Shown here: positions 1 through 7,265 of the stretch, in pieces | How positions within the stretch are numbered: the stretch's first letter is position 1 | Layout of the letters: each line of letters begins with the position of its first letter | From: Flavobacteriales bacterium UBA7325 | GTDB lineage: Bacteria > Bacteroidota > Bacteroidia > Flavobacteriales_D > Crocinitomicaceae | Assembly: GCA_002471375.1 (NCBI GenBank) | Contig: DKPV01000009.1 | Location: 1 to 43,584 of the forward strand | Length of the DNA stretch: 43,584 bases | Direction: 5' to 3' | Position numbers and translations under genes: made by a program | Notes under the pieces: generated by a model | The model's database searches: none | The model's input: the letters and a program-made list of their open reading frames with translations, nothing else | What the model was told of the DNA's origin: nothing

Positions 1-2578
1 AATTTACAGTAATTGTAGGTAAAGGATTTACAGTAACTACCACTTGTGAGGTAGCTGTACATAAATTAGTGTCCGTTACAGTTAAAAAATAAGTTGTAGT
101 AACGGATGGAGAAACCGTCGGGTTCTGTAATGAGGAAGTAAAACCTGCGGGGATCGATGTCCATGAATAACTCAATGGAGATGCTACGCCACTGGCACTT
201 CCATTAAGAATGGTTGAATTCCCAGAACAAATTGACACATTGGAACCGGCATCGGCTGCTAGAGTAGGATTAATTGTAAAAGTGGTATTAGCTGTTGTAG
301 TTCCACATTCATTAGTAACAGAAACAGAAATTGTATGTGAGCCAACATTTGGAAAGGAAATACTTCCTGGATTTTGATTGGTAGAATTAGTAGGTGTTCC
401 ACCGGCAAAAGTCCATAAATATGTCAATGTCGAAGTGCCGCAATTGGTTGAATTTACCATTGGAGTAGTAGAGGCAGGATTGGAACAAGAGCTAGTTGGT
501 GAAGTGCTAAGTGTAATAATGGGAGGGTTTTTTACTGTTACAGAATGACTAGTTGTAAAAGTGCCGCATACATTTGTTACAGCTAATGTAATTGTATAGA
601 TACCAGGATTCACAAATTGAAATGAAGGATTAATGGATGAAGAGCTTGTTCCGTTAATGAAACTATATGAAGGTGAATTGGCACAAAAAGCAGGAGCATA
701 AGTTACTGTCCACAGATAAACTGGTGGCGAACAGCTAAGAAGTGTGTTGGAAGTATTAGTGGTGTTTACATCTAAAGGTCCACAACCAATGCTGTCATTC
801 AATGTGAAGGATGGTATTGGTTGAGGTTGAATACAAATTGTTTTATTGATTGTATCGTTTCCGCAATCATTTTTTACAATCATTGAAACGGTGTATATGC
901 CAGGTGTAGTAAATTGAACGCCCAAACTATTAGAACCCCAAGTGGCAGGGTTATTATTTGGATTCGGATTACCCAAGAATCCACTCGCAACTGTCCAACC
1001 TGCCAGTGGTGAAATCGTCCAATTATTTTTAGTGGTTGAATCACAAACGCCAAACGCATCTACAGTAACACCTGCAATTGATGTGTTTGTAAACGTTACC
1101 GTGGAATTGACACATTCAATTGTATCAGGAGAAATAGAAAAGTCGGCAATTGGTGTAATAGAAGTCGTAATTGGGTCAATGGGTATTTGAAGAAAACCGC
1201 ATGGATTTTCAGCTCTGATTTGTACATAGAAAGCATTGGGCGTATTTGCCCCTGTTGCACCACAAGATGTAGTCGTAAATAAATGAGTGTAACTTGTTGG
1301 AGGTGGGTGTGAAAATGTAACTGGTGGTGAGCCAGTATTCGTGGTAATAGTGTATGTGGTGCCAGGTGGGTTTCCAGATGTTCCTGTGATTTGGAAAGTT
1401 AAAGAATCAGGCATACAAACATTCACAGTTGAACCCATAGAACCAAAAGTAACACCTGGATTACTGCCGTTATAAACATTATATGTTGTTGTCGAGACAC
1501 ACCCGTTTTGTCCTGTTACAGTTAATGTAAGTGTAAAATAACCAAGCGAATTATATGAATGAGTTGTTGTTGCATTTAAAACCCAGTTAGTTGAAGTGAA
1601 ATCTGGAGTACCATCACCCCAATTAATCGTATAATTCGTATTCGATGCTGCTGTTGTAGAAGTATTTGTCACCTCAAGATTAAAAGATCCACCTGCACAA
1701 TTAGTAAACTGGGTAGAACTTATGAAATCTGCAAGAGAGGCATCTGGTCTTTGCTGCACAATAATGTTTTGCGACATAGTGTCAGAACAACCAAATACAT
1801 TTGTTACAATCAATGAAACGTTATAAGTTTGACTAGAAGAACCAATGGTGTTCGAATACGTATGAGAAGGATTTGTAGCGATTGAAGTATTATTGGGGCC
1901 AGATCCAGAGTCATCAAAATCCCATTGATAATTTGTTCCGTTAATTGATGTATTAGTAAACGGAATGGTAACTGGGGAACATTGATTATTGTTGTTAAAA
2001 GTAAAATTTGAAATGGGAGTAGGCCTGACTGAGACAATTACGGAATTAGTCGAAGCACAGCCAGTAGCAGTATCAGTTGTAATTACAGTATAAGTTGTAT
2101 TCACCTGACTTGATGTAGTATTTGTTAAGGTTACATCAGGATTAGAAGAAGTACTGCTACTTAAACCTGTTGTTGGCGACCATAAATATGTGTTTCCGCT
2201 TGTTGGAGAAGAGCCAATTGTACCAGTATTTCCCGAACAGTAATTGATGTCTGCACCAGCATTTGAAATAGGTAAAGGATTAACCGTGATAGTAACAGTG
2301 GCGGTATCATTAGTAGCCGAGCCACTACAAGTTCTGATTACACTATAGGTTGTTGTAGTTGTAGGTGAAGCAATAACTGTGTTGCCGCTTGTTGTATTTA
2401 ACCCTATTGAAGGGCTCCATTCCCAAGTGCTACTGGGGCTGCCTGATGCTAAAAGCGTTAAAGAATCTCCGTTGCAAATAGTAGTATCGCTAGAGGCAGT
2501 TATTGTTACTGCACATTGTGCAATAAGATTTTGAAAACCTAAAACAAACAGTAAGAAAAAAATGTATTTTGCTTTCAT
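1..2578 (-). CDS. Large secreted PKD/Ig-like repeat protein (N-terminal part, cut by window edge)
   Basis: The minus strand is open without a stop from an ATG at 2578 to the left edge (859 codons), so the C-terminus lies outside the window. The N-terminus is a signal peptide of about 20 residues (MKAKYIFFLLFVLGFQNLIAQ) with a cleavage site typical of Bacteroidota. The rest is Ser/Thr/Asn-rich and made of repeated beta-sandwich units. Some are PKD-like, with a WDFDD motif followed by an NPSHTYS motif near residue 220. Others are Ig-like, with 'TTTYxVxxT' endings followed by 'TVNPLP' linkers, which recur from the first repeat to the last visible one. Such proteins are usually very long cell-surface adhesins or gliding-type proteins exported by the type IX system and ending in a gliding-motility or T9SS C-terminal domain; that part is not visible here. 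The family call is firm and the specific role unknown. Its absence from simple ORF lists reflects only the missing stop. Confidence 0.9.
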   Translation of the reverse strand, partial: MKAKYIFFLLFVLGFQNLIAQCAVTITASSDTTICNGDSLTLLASGSPSSTWEWSPSIGLNTTSGNTVIASPTTTTTYSVIRTCSGSATNDTATVTITVNPLPISNAGADINYCSGNTGTIGSSPTSGNTYLWSPTTGLSSSTSSNPDVTLTNTTSSQVNTTYTVITTDTATGCASTNSVIVSVRPTPISNFTFNNNNQCSPVTIPFTNTSINGTNYQWDFDDSGSGPNNTSIATNPSHTYSNTIGSSSQTYNVSLIVTNVFGCSDTMSQNIIVQQRPDASLADFISSTQFTNCAGGSFNLEVTNTSTTAASNTNYTINWGDGTPDFTSTNWVLNATTTHSYNSLGYFTLTLTVTGQNGCVSTTTYNVYNGSNPGVTFGSMGSTVNVCMPDSLTFQITGTSGNPPGTTYTITTNTGSPPVTFSHPPPTSYTHLFTTTSCGATGANTPNAFYVQIRAENPCGFLQIPIDPITTSITPIADFSISPDTIECVNSTVTFTNTSIAGVTVDAFGVCDSTTKNNWTISPLAGWTVASGFLGNPNPNNNPATWGSNSLGVQFTTPGIYTVSMIVKNDCGNDTINKTICIQPQPIPSFTLNDSIGCGPLDVNTTNTSNTLLSCSPPVYLWTVTYAPAFCANSPSYSFINGTSSSSINPSFQFVNPGIYTITLAVTNVCGTFTTSHSVTVKNPPIITLSTSPTSSCSNPASTTPMVNSTNCGTSTLTYLWTFAGGTPTNSTNQNPGSISFPNVGSHTISVSVTNECGTTTANTTFTINPTLAADAGSNVSICSGNSTILNGSASGVASPLSYSWTSIPAGFTSSLQNPTVSPSVTTTYFLTVTDTNLCTATSQVVVTVNPLPTITVN

Positions 2579-3097
2579 AGATTTAATACATCAATAACAT
2601 AATTGCTCCGATTAATAATCGTCAAAAAATGTATTTGCCACAAAAAAATAAGATATTACAGATAGTATAGCGATTAAATAGTTGAGTCATAAATTTATGC
2701 ATTTTTTCTCACATTATATATCATTTCAGGTTCTGTCGCATCTACCAAATTTAACCGATTTAAATTGATAAAATTCAAATGTAATAAAATAAATTCAATT
2801 GAAAATCAGCACTTTAGTTTTTTATCTGATTCCATTTTTCTTAAAAAAAAGCAAAAAAATAGACAGATGCGACAGAACCCTATTGTTTCCCTTTTATCTT
2901 GAAATTCAATTTTTTGTCGTAGGTCTTTATTTTTAAAAATAAGAATTTTAATTTAAAATAAACGTGTTGCAACTCTAGTAAAGTGCAATTTTTTTGATCT
3001 AAAATCCTCGGTATCAGCTGGAGTTCTAATGATTTCTGTAATTTCAGTCTGTGCTACCCTTTTGATAGTTTAAAAAAACAACAGGGTTTTATCTTTT
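2579..3097. other. AT-rich gene-free stretch containing an inverted-repeat element
   Basis: There is no credible gene in these 519 bases. The stretch carries the promoter side of the PKD-protein gene on its left, the 151-bp inverted-repeat element at 2729-2879, and a very AT-rich tail. A weak hairpin followed by T-runs near 3050-3095 could end transcription from either side, but its stem is short. Confidence 0.6.
2729..2879. mobile_element. Possible MITE-like element with 15-bp terminal inverted repeats
   Basis: GGTTCTGTCGCATCT at 2729-2743 is repeated perfectly in inverse orientation at 2865-2879, enclosing 121 bases of AT-rich sequence with no reading frame. A further copy of the first ten bases lies at 4440-4449. 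A sharp GG...CC boundary with perfect 15-bp ends is typical of insertion-sequence termini. The ends resemble those of IS6-family elements (for example GGTTCTGTTGCAAAG in staphylococcal and enterococcal members), which is only a resemblance. The flanking 8 bases do not form a target duplication. No transposase is present in the window, so this would be a non-autonomous or decayed element. Confidence 0.45.
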
Positions 3098-3841
3098 TCA
3101 ACAAACGCTCCTAATCATACTCAAATAATCCTGGATCAACAACTTTATCTCATGATATGTCTGGGATTTCTTATTTGTACCTTCTTCCAAATAAAGTCTG
3201 CGGTTTATTTCAATCAAGATAGAGGAGACTCTCTTGTCTTTTTGATAATGTTTGGTTGGTACCATCGATCCGGTATAGGGCCAATCAATTCCTACACTAA
3301 AACCTCTCTTAGTAAAGAACTTCTCACTCAGAATTACAATATGCTTTGGAGTGTGGAATGAATCTGTTCCTAGGTTTATATCAGGTCTATTTGGTTTTTT
3401 GTCTAAGGTTCTTTCTAGTGGTATCTTGGGAAACGAATGACAATCTACTATGAAACATTTGTTTTGATCTGTGAGGCGGGCATCAATAGCTTCCTGTAGC
3501 TTGTCATGATGAATCCAATAGTATTCTGTTAGAATCTTTTTTCTCAAATCAGATGTAACCTCTCTCATCAGACTTCCATTGTCAAGTGTCGTGTATAATA
3601 CACCCATTCCAAACTTTGACATGACTTCCTTTTCATCTTCCGAAAATCGTTCTACATCACAAAATATCCGAGAGAATGGAGCCACAATGGCATTGTCTAT
3701 TTTATTTTGAAAAAGATCATCTGTGAACCAATCTGTCAGGTTGAGAATTTCAGATTCCAATATTTGTTGTGACACTCTATATCCATCAGTATTAGGAATC
3801 GCTTTGGAGGAGTGGGGGATATGAAGAATTAATTGTTTCAT
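3098..3841 (-). CDS. N-formylglutamate amidohydrolase family protein
   Basis: This 247-residue protein carries the motif series of the N-formylglutamate amidohydrolase/deformylase family (PF05013, HutG-like): HIPHSS at 7-12, DVERF at 62-66, DCHSFP at 133-138, DINLGTD near 154-160, PYTGSMVP followed by HY near 188-199, and EINRRLYL at 211-218. The His, Asp and Glu residues in these motifs are those expected to hold the active-site metal. Family members hydrolyse N-formyl-glutamate (histidine degradation) or related N-acyl amino acids. No histidine-utilisation genes accompany it, so the substrate here is open. No signal peptide is seen, so it is probably cytoplasmic. Its ATG follows the TAA of the upstream small gene with no spacing (TAA-ATG), implying translational coupling. 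Confidence 0.85.
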   Translation of the reverse strand: MKQLILHIPHSSKAIPNTDGYRVSQQILESEILNLTDWFTDDLFQNKIDNAIVAPFSRIFCDVERFSEDEKEVMSKFGMGVLYTTLDNGSLMREVTSDLRKKILTEYYWIHHDKLQEAIDARLTDQNKCFIVDCHSFPKIPLERTLDKKPNRPDINLGTDSFHTPKHIVILSEKFFTKRGFSVGIDWPYTGSMVPTKHYQKDKRVSSILIEINRRLYLEEGTNKKSQTYHEIKLLIQDYLSMIRSVC

Positions 3842-4222
3842 TTAGGATTTATTTGAGAGTAATTTTTCAATTTTACTTTTTCCTTCATTTCCTTCAACTG
3901 ATGTCAAATTTAGTTGGTATACATATTTCATTATGAGTATAAATTTTTCTTGAGTTTGAAGAATGAATCCAGATAGGTTGTTTACAGCATATGATCCTCC
4001 AACGATCCAATTTTCTTTAGTCAGATACAAAACCTGAAAATCCGCTGAATTTGTAAAATCAAGCAGGGTAGTTAATCCAGAGTGTTCAATTTTTATAAGT
4101 GTATTCTCATCAGGTAAATCCAAGTCACAAATACGAATGTTATTCGTTTTGCATGTTATCTCGCTCAAATCAATTTGAGTTCTCGAGTCATTCCAATTAA
4201 AAAACATTGTTTTTCTATCCAT
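3842..4222 (-). CDS. Hypothetical protein, coupled to the amidohydrolase
   Basis: I do not recognise a family. The reading frame could begin at a TTG at 4240, but the first ATG, at 4222 (MDRKTMFFNWND), is preferred and gives 126 residues. The protein is soluble, without signal peptide or membrane segment, mixed alpha/beta in appearance and with a lysine-rich tail (KSKIEKLLSNKS). Its stop codon directly abuts the ATG of the N-formylglutamate-amidohydrolase-like gene, so the two are almost certainly one transcript. A regulatory or accessory role for that enzyme is only an inference from position. Confidence 0.7.
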   Translation of the reverse strand: MDRKTMFFNWNDSRTQIDLSEITCKTNNIRICDLDLPDENTLIKIEHSGLTTLLDFTNSADFQVLYLTKENWIVGGSYAVNNLSGFILQTQEKFILIMKYVYQLNLTSVEGNEGKSKIEKLLSNKS

Positions 4223-4439
4223 AATTTTAGTTTTAACCAAAAGCCAAATGACCCTTAATTTGTTAGGTATTTAAAAAATGAATTTCGAAAAAAGGGGGTA
4301 AGGTAGGTTACGTTAATTTTGACCTTGAGTCCGCATCGTTTTACCACCGTGGTGTCTTCACTCGGTTGGTATTTAACTTTCGTTAAATTCGAAATACAAC
4401 TCAAAGTTATGATAAATTTTGAATAAAAGGAAAAAATAA

Positions 4440-4449
4440 GGTTCTGTCG
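4440..4449 (+). repeat. Isolated copy of the inverted-repeat end
   Basis: GGTTCTGTCG here matches the outer ten bases of the terminal repeats at 2729 and 2879. The following bases (TTGATAAAAATTGAAA at about 4483) loosely resemble the interior of the left end there (TTGATAAAATTCAAA), suggesting a diverged solo end of the same element. No partner end is found nearby. Confidence 0.4.
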
Positions 4450-4672
4450 TATTAAACTAAAACCTAATGGTTTTTGTCGTTTTTGATAAAAATTGAAAGC
4501 TCCAAAGTTATGTTTACTGGTGATTTAACTTTTTGAAGGAAGGGCAATTTTAGTAAAAAGTATTTAATAATAATTAATGCTTTATAACCGAGGATAAGGA
4601 TCTTAAATAATGCTCAGAACTAATTGGATATCCTCTTTCAAAAAGTTCGATATTTGTCCGGCCTCAGGTACT

Positions 4673-4706
4673 AAAGCCTCTTCAGAAATGGAGGGGCTTT
4701 ATTTTC
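4673..4706 (+). terminator. Hairpin with T-rich tail
   Basis: AAAGCCTC at 4673-4680 pairs with GAGGGGCTTT at 4691-4700, with a two-base bulge and a 10-base loop, followed by ATTTTCTT. It reads as a plus-strand terminator, but no plus-strand gene is visible upstream. Confidence 0.4.
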
Positions 4707-4724
4707 TTAAACACACTTGCAACG

Positions 4725-4785
4725 GGGCTTCCACACTGAGCTTGTAAGATTGCCTCAGTTTCACAACTGGGGCTTTTTTTATCTA
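4725..4785 (+). repeat. Diverged direct repeat, copy A, with terminator-like hairpin
   Basis: This segment aligns with 5910-5970 in the same orientation: both share GGCTTCCAC, then CTTG(T/C)AAGATTGCCT, then GTTTC(A/G)CAAC and CTTTTT. In copy A, GCCTCAGTT (4752-4760) pairs with AACTGGGGC (4765-4773) and is followed by seven Ts. The same CTCAGT can instead pair with ACTGAG at 4735-4740. Two mutually exclusive stems ending in a T-run is the layout of an attenuator-like or terminator element. The two copies flank the NlpC/P60-like gene. Confidence 0.5.
4752..4780 (+). terminator. Rho-independent terminator-like hairpin
   Basis: A 9-bp stem GCCTCAGTT/AACTGGGGC with one G-T wobble and a TCAC loop is followed directly by TTTTTTT. 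The orientation is plus, opposite to the neighbouring gene at 4851-5657, so it would end an unrecognised plus-strand transcript. Confidence 0.55.
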
Positions 4786-4850
4786 GAACGTGATGGCTTA
4801 TAGAATTTGGAGCAGGCTTAGAGCATTTTCCGTCTTAATTTCCCTCATGT

Positions 4851-5657
4851 TTATTCAGCGTATAGAGGCCTCATTACATTGTAAACGCTTCTTAAATCAT
4901 ATACTCCAAATTGACCAGCTCTGGATTTATTCTGGCCAACATGACTTAGCGTAATGGCAAGTTTCTTGTCATAGTCTTTCCAACAAATGAATATGGCGCT
5001 GTGTTCAACGTTTTGAAAAGAATAGTTGATATGGTAAATCCAATCACCTGGCTGTAAAAGCGATACATCAATTTGGTCCGACCCTTTTTTTCCTTTAAAA
5101 ATTGTTTCCCTACTACTAGAAGAAAATCCCGCATTGTTGTAGACTGTATTTATGAAATCCCAACATGATCCTTTGATCAGTTGTTTAGTGGTCACGGTCA
5201 TTTCATAGCCAGTTCTAACAATCTCTAATCCTTCAGGAGATAGTTCGCGTTCGCAATCCTCATCTCTTAGGCAACAGCAATCTTTCAATAATTCTATCTC
5301 GCTAAGCATTTTTGGCGCAGGGCAAAAAGTACCCCTACTATCCAAACACAATGAATCATCAGAAGTTTGAGATTGTAATTCGAATTCTTCAATGGTTTTT
5401 TGTAATGATTCAAGCTGTGCGTTAGCGCTATCTAATTGGTAGTTCAAATCATTAATAATTTGTACCAATTTATCTGTGGAATCATCGAAAAGTAAATAGT
5501 TTGACTCTTCGCGCATTTCACCCAATTCAATAACTCCTTCCAAGCTATCAATTTTTTCTAATAAGTCCTTCTTGGTAGTACGGTTGAACGGGAAAAAATC
5601 TTGGGCGTTGGAAAGGTTAGAGAGGAGAATAACAATCAATACTAGAACACTTTTCAT
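4851..5657 (-). CDS. Secreted coiled-coil protein with NlpC/P60-like C-terminal domain
   Basis: This 268-residue protein starts with a signal peptide (cleavage near SNAQ, residue 19), followed by a coiled-coil region of roughly residues 27-95. Next is an unusual cysteine-rich stretch (C104, C112, C127-C129, C135). The C-terminal part looks like an NlpC/P60-type papain-fold amidase: a CWDFINTVYNNAG motif at 165-177 with C165 as likely nucleophile, LQPGDW at 201-206, and EHSAIFI with H219 as likely catalytic histidine. Family members cleave peptidoglycan stem peptides or related amide bonds in the periplasm. Coil plus catalytic domain resembles cell-wall endopeptidases acting in cell division. 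The Cys cluster is not a usual family feature and may form disulfides. Diverged direct repeats flank the gene on both sides. The fold assignment rests on motifs only. Confidence 0.65.
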   Translation of the reverse strand: MKSVLVLIVILLSNLSNAQDFFPFNRTTKKDLLEKIDSLEGVIELGEMREESNYLLFDDSTDKLVQIINDLNYQLDSANAQLESLQKTIEEFELQSQTSDDSLCLDSRGTFCPAPKMLSEIELLKDCCCLRDEDCERELSPEGLEIVRTGYEMTVTTKQLIKGSCWDFINTVYNNAGFSSSSRETIFKGKKGSDQIDVSLLQPGDWIYHINYSFQNVEHSAIFICWKDYDKKLAITLSHVGQNKSRAGQFGVYDLRSVYNVMRPLYAE

Positions 5658-6057
5658 TTTTGCTAAGTTAATTTCAGACTAATAATACAATGGAATGGTA
5701 TCAAAAATGGTGATTTGTTTCTTATTATTTCCAAATAAACTCTTTTTATCGATCCGAATTATGGATTTAAGATTTTTTACCAAACCTTCTAATGATCGCC
5801 AATTGATTTCTCAATTTTCAAACTCTTTAATTAGTATTCAACTGCTAACAAAGAGTCGTTCGCACGAAGGTAACACTGGCTCTCGATCAGTCAAGTAGTT
5901 TAAATACTTGTGCCTTGGCTTCCACCTGTCACTTGCAAGATTGCCTAGGTTTCGCAACCAGAACTTTTTATGCATCTACAAGCGTAGTTTATCTGATCAT
6001 TTACCTGCGATAAACCACTAAACATATTTTCGGTACATTTAGCTAAAATCGATCATC
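5658..6057. other. Gene-free stretch with second copy of the direct repeat
   Basis: These 400 bases lie between divergently arranged sequences: the NlpC/P60-like gene on the left and a dead gene on the right. I see no credible protein gene; a 67-codon frame at 5695-5898 lacks any recognisable feature. The only structured part is the repeat copy at 5910-5970. Confidence 0.5.
5910..5970 (+). repeat. Diverged direct repeat, copy B
   Basis: This is the counterpart of 4725-4785, with about two thirds of positions identical. Here GGTT-TCGC-AACC (5948-5959) forms the second hairpin, where copy A has CAGTT-TCAC-AACTG. One A-T pair has become G-C, a compensatory change that preserves the stem. ACCT at 5924-5927 can pair with AGGT at 5947-5950 as an alternative stem. 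The T-run is shorter (CTTTTTA). Confidence 0.45.
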
Positions 6058-6572
6058 ATGAAACTACCACTAATCCTATCATTTACAATAAGTTAACTCA
6101 GCTCATTTTCTCAAAGCAAAACAGACACGTATATGCTTCTGGGATGTGGGATGGTGCACTGAATATTTTCAAGAATCCTGAATCCCGAAAAACAGTTGCA
6201 GTTAAACCAATGGTGGTCCAAAGTGAAGAAGTAGCAATCGATAATCGTCCTGTTGAGTCGCCAGTAAGTTCGGTACCACTTTCTTCGTGCAATGGTAATG
6301 AAGTGACTGTGGAAATGTTGAGTTAATACTGGGGGATTTTAGCGGCAGAAGAATCAGATATTTCGAGATTGGATCGTGCCCATGGATTACCGGAGGTAAA
6401 ATGTCTCAAAGTTGTTCAAGTCGCGGGTCTAGCATATTTATTCAAGTCCGAATATCAACGACTTCAATTCGTGAAGTTTGCATCGTACTTTCTACATGAT
6501 CCCGAGAATAAACTTATTCTTGCCGATCTTTTTCAATACGAGAACATGCGAGCTGAAGTTGCGCAGATGTGA
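6058..6572 (+). pseudogene. Dead gene for a secreted DUF4476-type protein
   Basis: An ATG at 6058 begins a signal peptide (MKLPLILSFTIS), broken by TAA at 6094-6096; the peptide then continues in frame (LSSFSQSKTDTY), a normal Bacteroidota cleavage region. A TA duplication at 6130-6133 shifts the frame; removing two bases joins it to the frame of TYASGMWDGALNIFKN and onward. A second in-frame TAA is at 6324-6326. Beyond it the same frame continues to 6572 and contains CLKVVQVAGLAYLF, LQFVKFASYFLHDPENK and LILADLFQYEN. This is the pattern of the DUF4476 domain (cysteine near the start, then F-E/S-x-x-R-L-x-F-x-K-x-A and a closing F-x-x). With two stops and one frameshift the gene is not functional as read. 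The DUF4476 call is from memory of the family pattern. Confidence 0.65.
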
Positions 6573-6584
6573 TTATGCTTCAAG

Positions 6585-6971
6585 CTATAGCGGTTCAATC
6601 TCATTCCTATGCAAATACACTTCAACGATTATGCGCGAAACTAATTCAAGATTAATGTCTCCAGGAGGAATGACTAACTCATAAGTTGCCTTTCTGATAT
6701 CGTTATTTTTTTTCGCTACTATTCCCATTTCCAACATGATCTTACGAACAAGAAGTTTTCCGCCATAACCATACTTGAATGAGTTGTTATTCATGTCTCC
6801 CTTTAATTTTGTAAGGCGATTCAACATGTTGAAGGTACGATTGAAGTACTTTTTTATTTGTCGAACACGAACCTTTGTAACCTCTTCTCCATGAAGTATA
6901 GTTGCAGTATAACGAGAAATTTCGTTGAGTTCTGCTAAGAATTGCTTTCGATCTTCAGGTGACTGTTCCAC
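6585..6971 (-). CDS. Hypothetical protein
   Basis: I do not recognise this 128-residue protein. It is basic in the middle (EEVTKVRVRQIKKYF), likely helical in its first half, with FKYGYGGKLLVRKIMLEMG in the centre and a mixed C-terminal third ending in HRNEIEPL. No signal peptide or membrane segment is seen. The only plausible start in frame is the GTG at 6971; the frame continues open upstream to a TAA at 6999-7001 without an ATG. The gene may therefore have lost its original 5' end, in keeping with the decayed sequences on either side. Confidence 0.5.
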   Translation of the reverse strand: MEQSPEDRKQFLAELNEISRYTATILHGEEVTKVRVRQIKKYFNRTFNMLNRLTKLKGDMNNNSFKYGYGGKLLVRKIMLEMGIVAKKNNDIRKATYELVIPPGDINLELVSRIIVEVYLHRNEIEPL

Positions 6972-7067
6972 ATTACAAAAGTGATAATATGGATTGGATT
7001 AAAGATGCAGGGTCGACTTATTTCTTTGGAGAGCGACGCATTCACCTTTGGTAAAATTCAATTCAAA

Positions 7068-7265
7068 TCATTTAGTTTTCCATTCCGGCGGGAAGGCATC
7101 ATCAGATTCCATCAGAAGATTTAAGTCTGTATCGGATATATTTTTCAATGCCTTCAATTGAGCACTAAGCTCTTTTACTTCTGTATCGACAGGTATCGTG
7201 ATGGAATATATGTGATAGATATTACGACCTGAAAACTCCAACGACTGGCTTGGGAATTCTTTGAT
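7068..7265 (-). pseudogene. Possible 5'-truncated coding remnant
   Basis: A minus-strand frame of 65 codons runs from just after a TAA (7266-7268) to a TGA at 7068-7070. It reads like protein (YHIYSITIPVDTEVKELSAQ, ending DDAFPPEWKTK), but has no ATG until four fifths of the way through and only a TTG at 7241. It overlaps the degraded 5' end of the CBS-domain sequence on the other strand by some 30 bases. It is probably the tail of a gene whose front was lost in a rearrangement. No family recognised. Confidence 0.3.

Larger units (their letters stand above)
4223..4850. other. Gene-free stretch with hairpins, an IS-like end and a copy of a diverged repeat
   Basis: No convincing gene lies in these 628 bases. 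Visible structure includes an 11-base palindromic core ACCACCGTGGT near 4342-4352; an isolated GGTTCTGTCG end at 4440-4449 matching the inverted-repeat element to the left; a 7-bp stem GAGGATA/TATCCTC at 4590-4635; a hairpin with T-rich tail at 4673-4706; and a stronger terminator-like hairpin at 4752-4780. The last three all read in the plus direction although no plus-strand gene precedes them. Confidence 0.5.

Noticed and set aside
942..2037. Short plus- and minus-strand frames inside the PKD-repeat gene
   Set aside because: The long minus-strand frame spanning 1-2578 explains the sequence completely; these are shadows.
4342..4352. ACCACCGTGGT palindrome as a regulator binding site
   Set aside because: A single short palindrome far from any start codon on the relevant strand; no second copy found.
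5695..5898. 67-codon plus-strand frame upstream of the NlpC/P60-like gene
   Set aside because: No recognisable protein features; the composition is that of intergenic sequence, and it runs up to a repeat element.
4725..5970. Integron attC sites flanking a cassette gene
   Set aside because: The repeats flank one gene in direct orientation, as cassettes do, but they lack the RYYYAAC/GTTRRRY core ends and there is no integrase.
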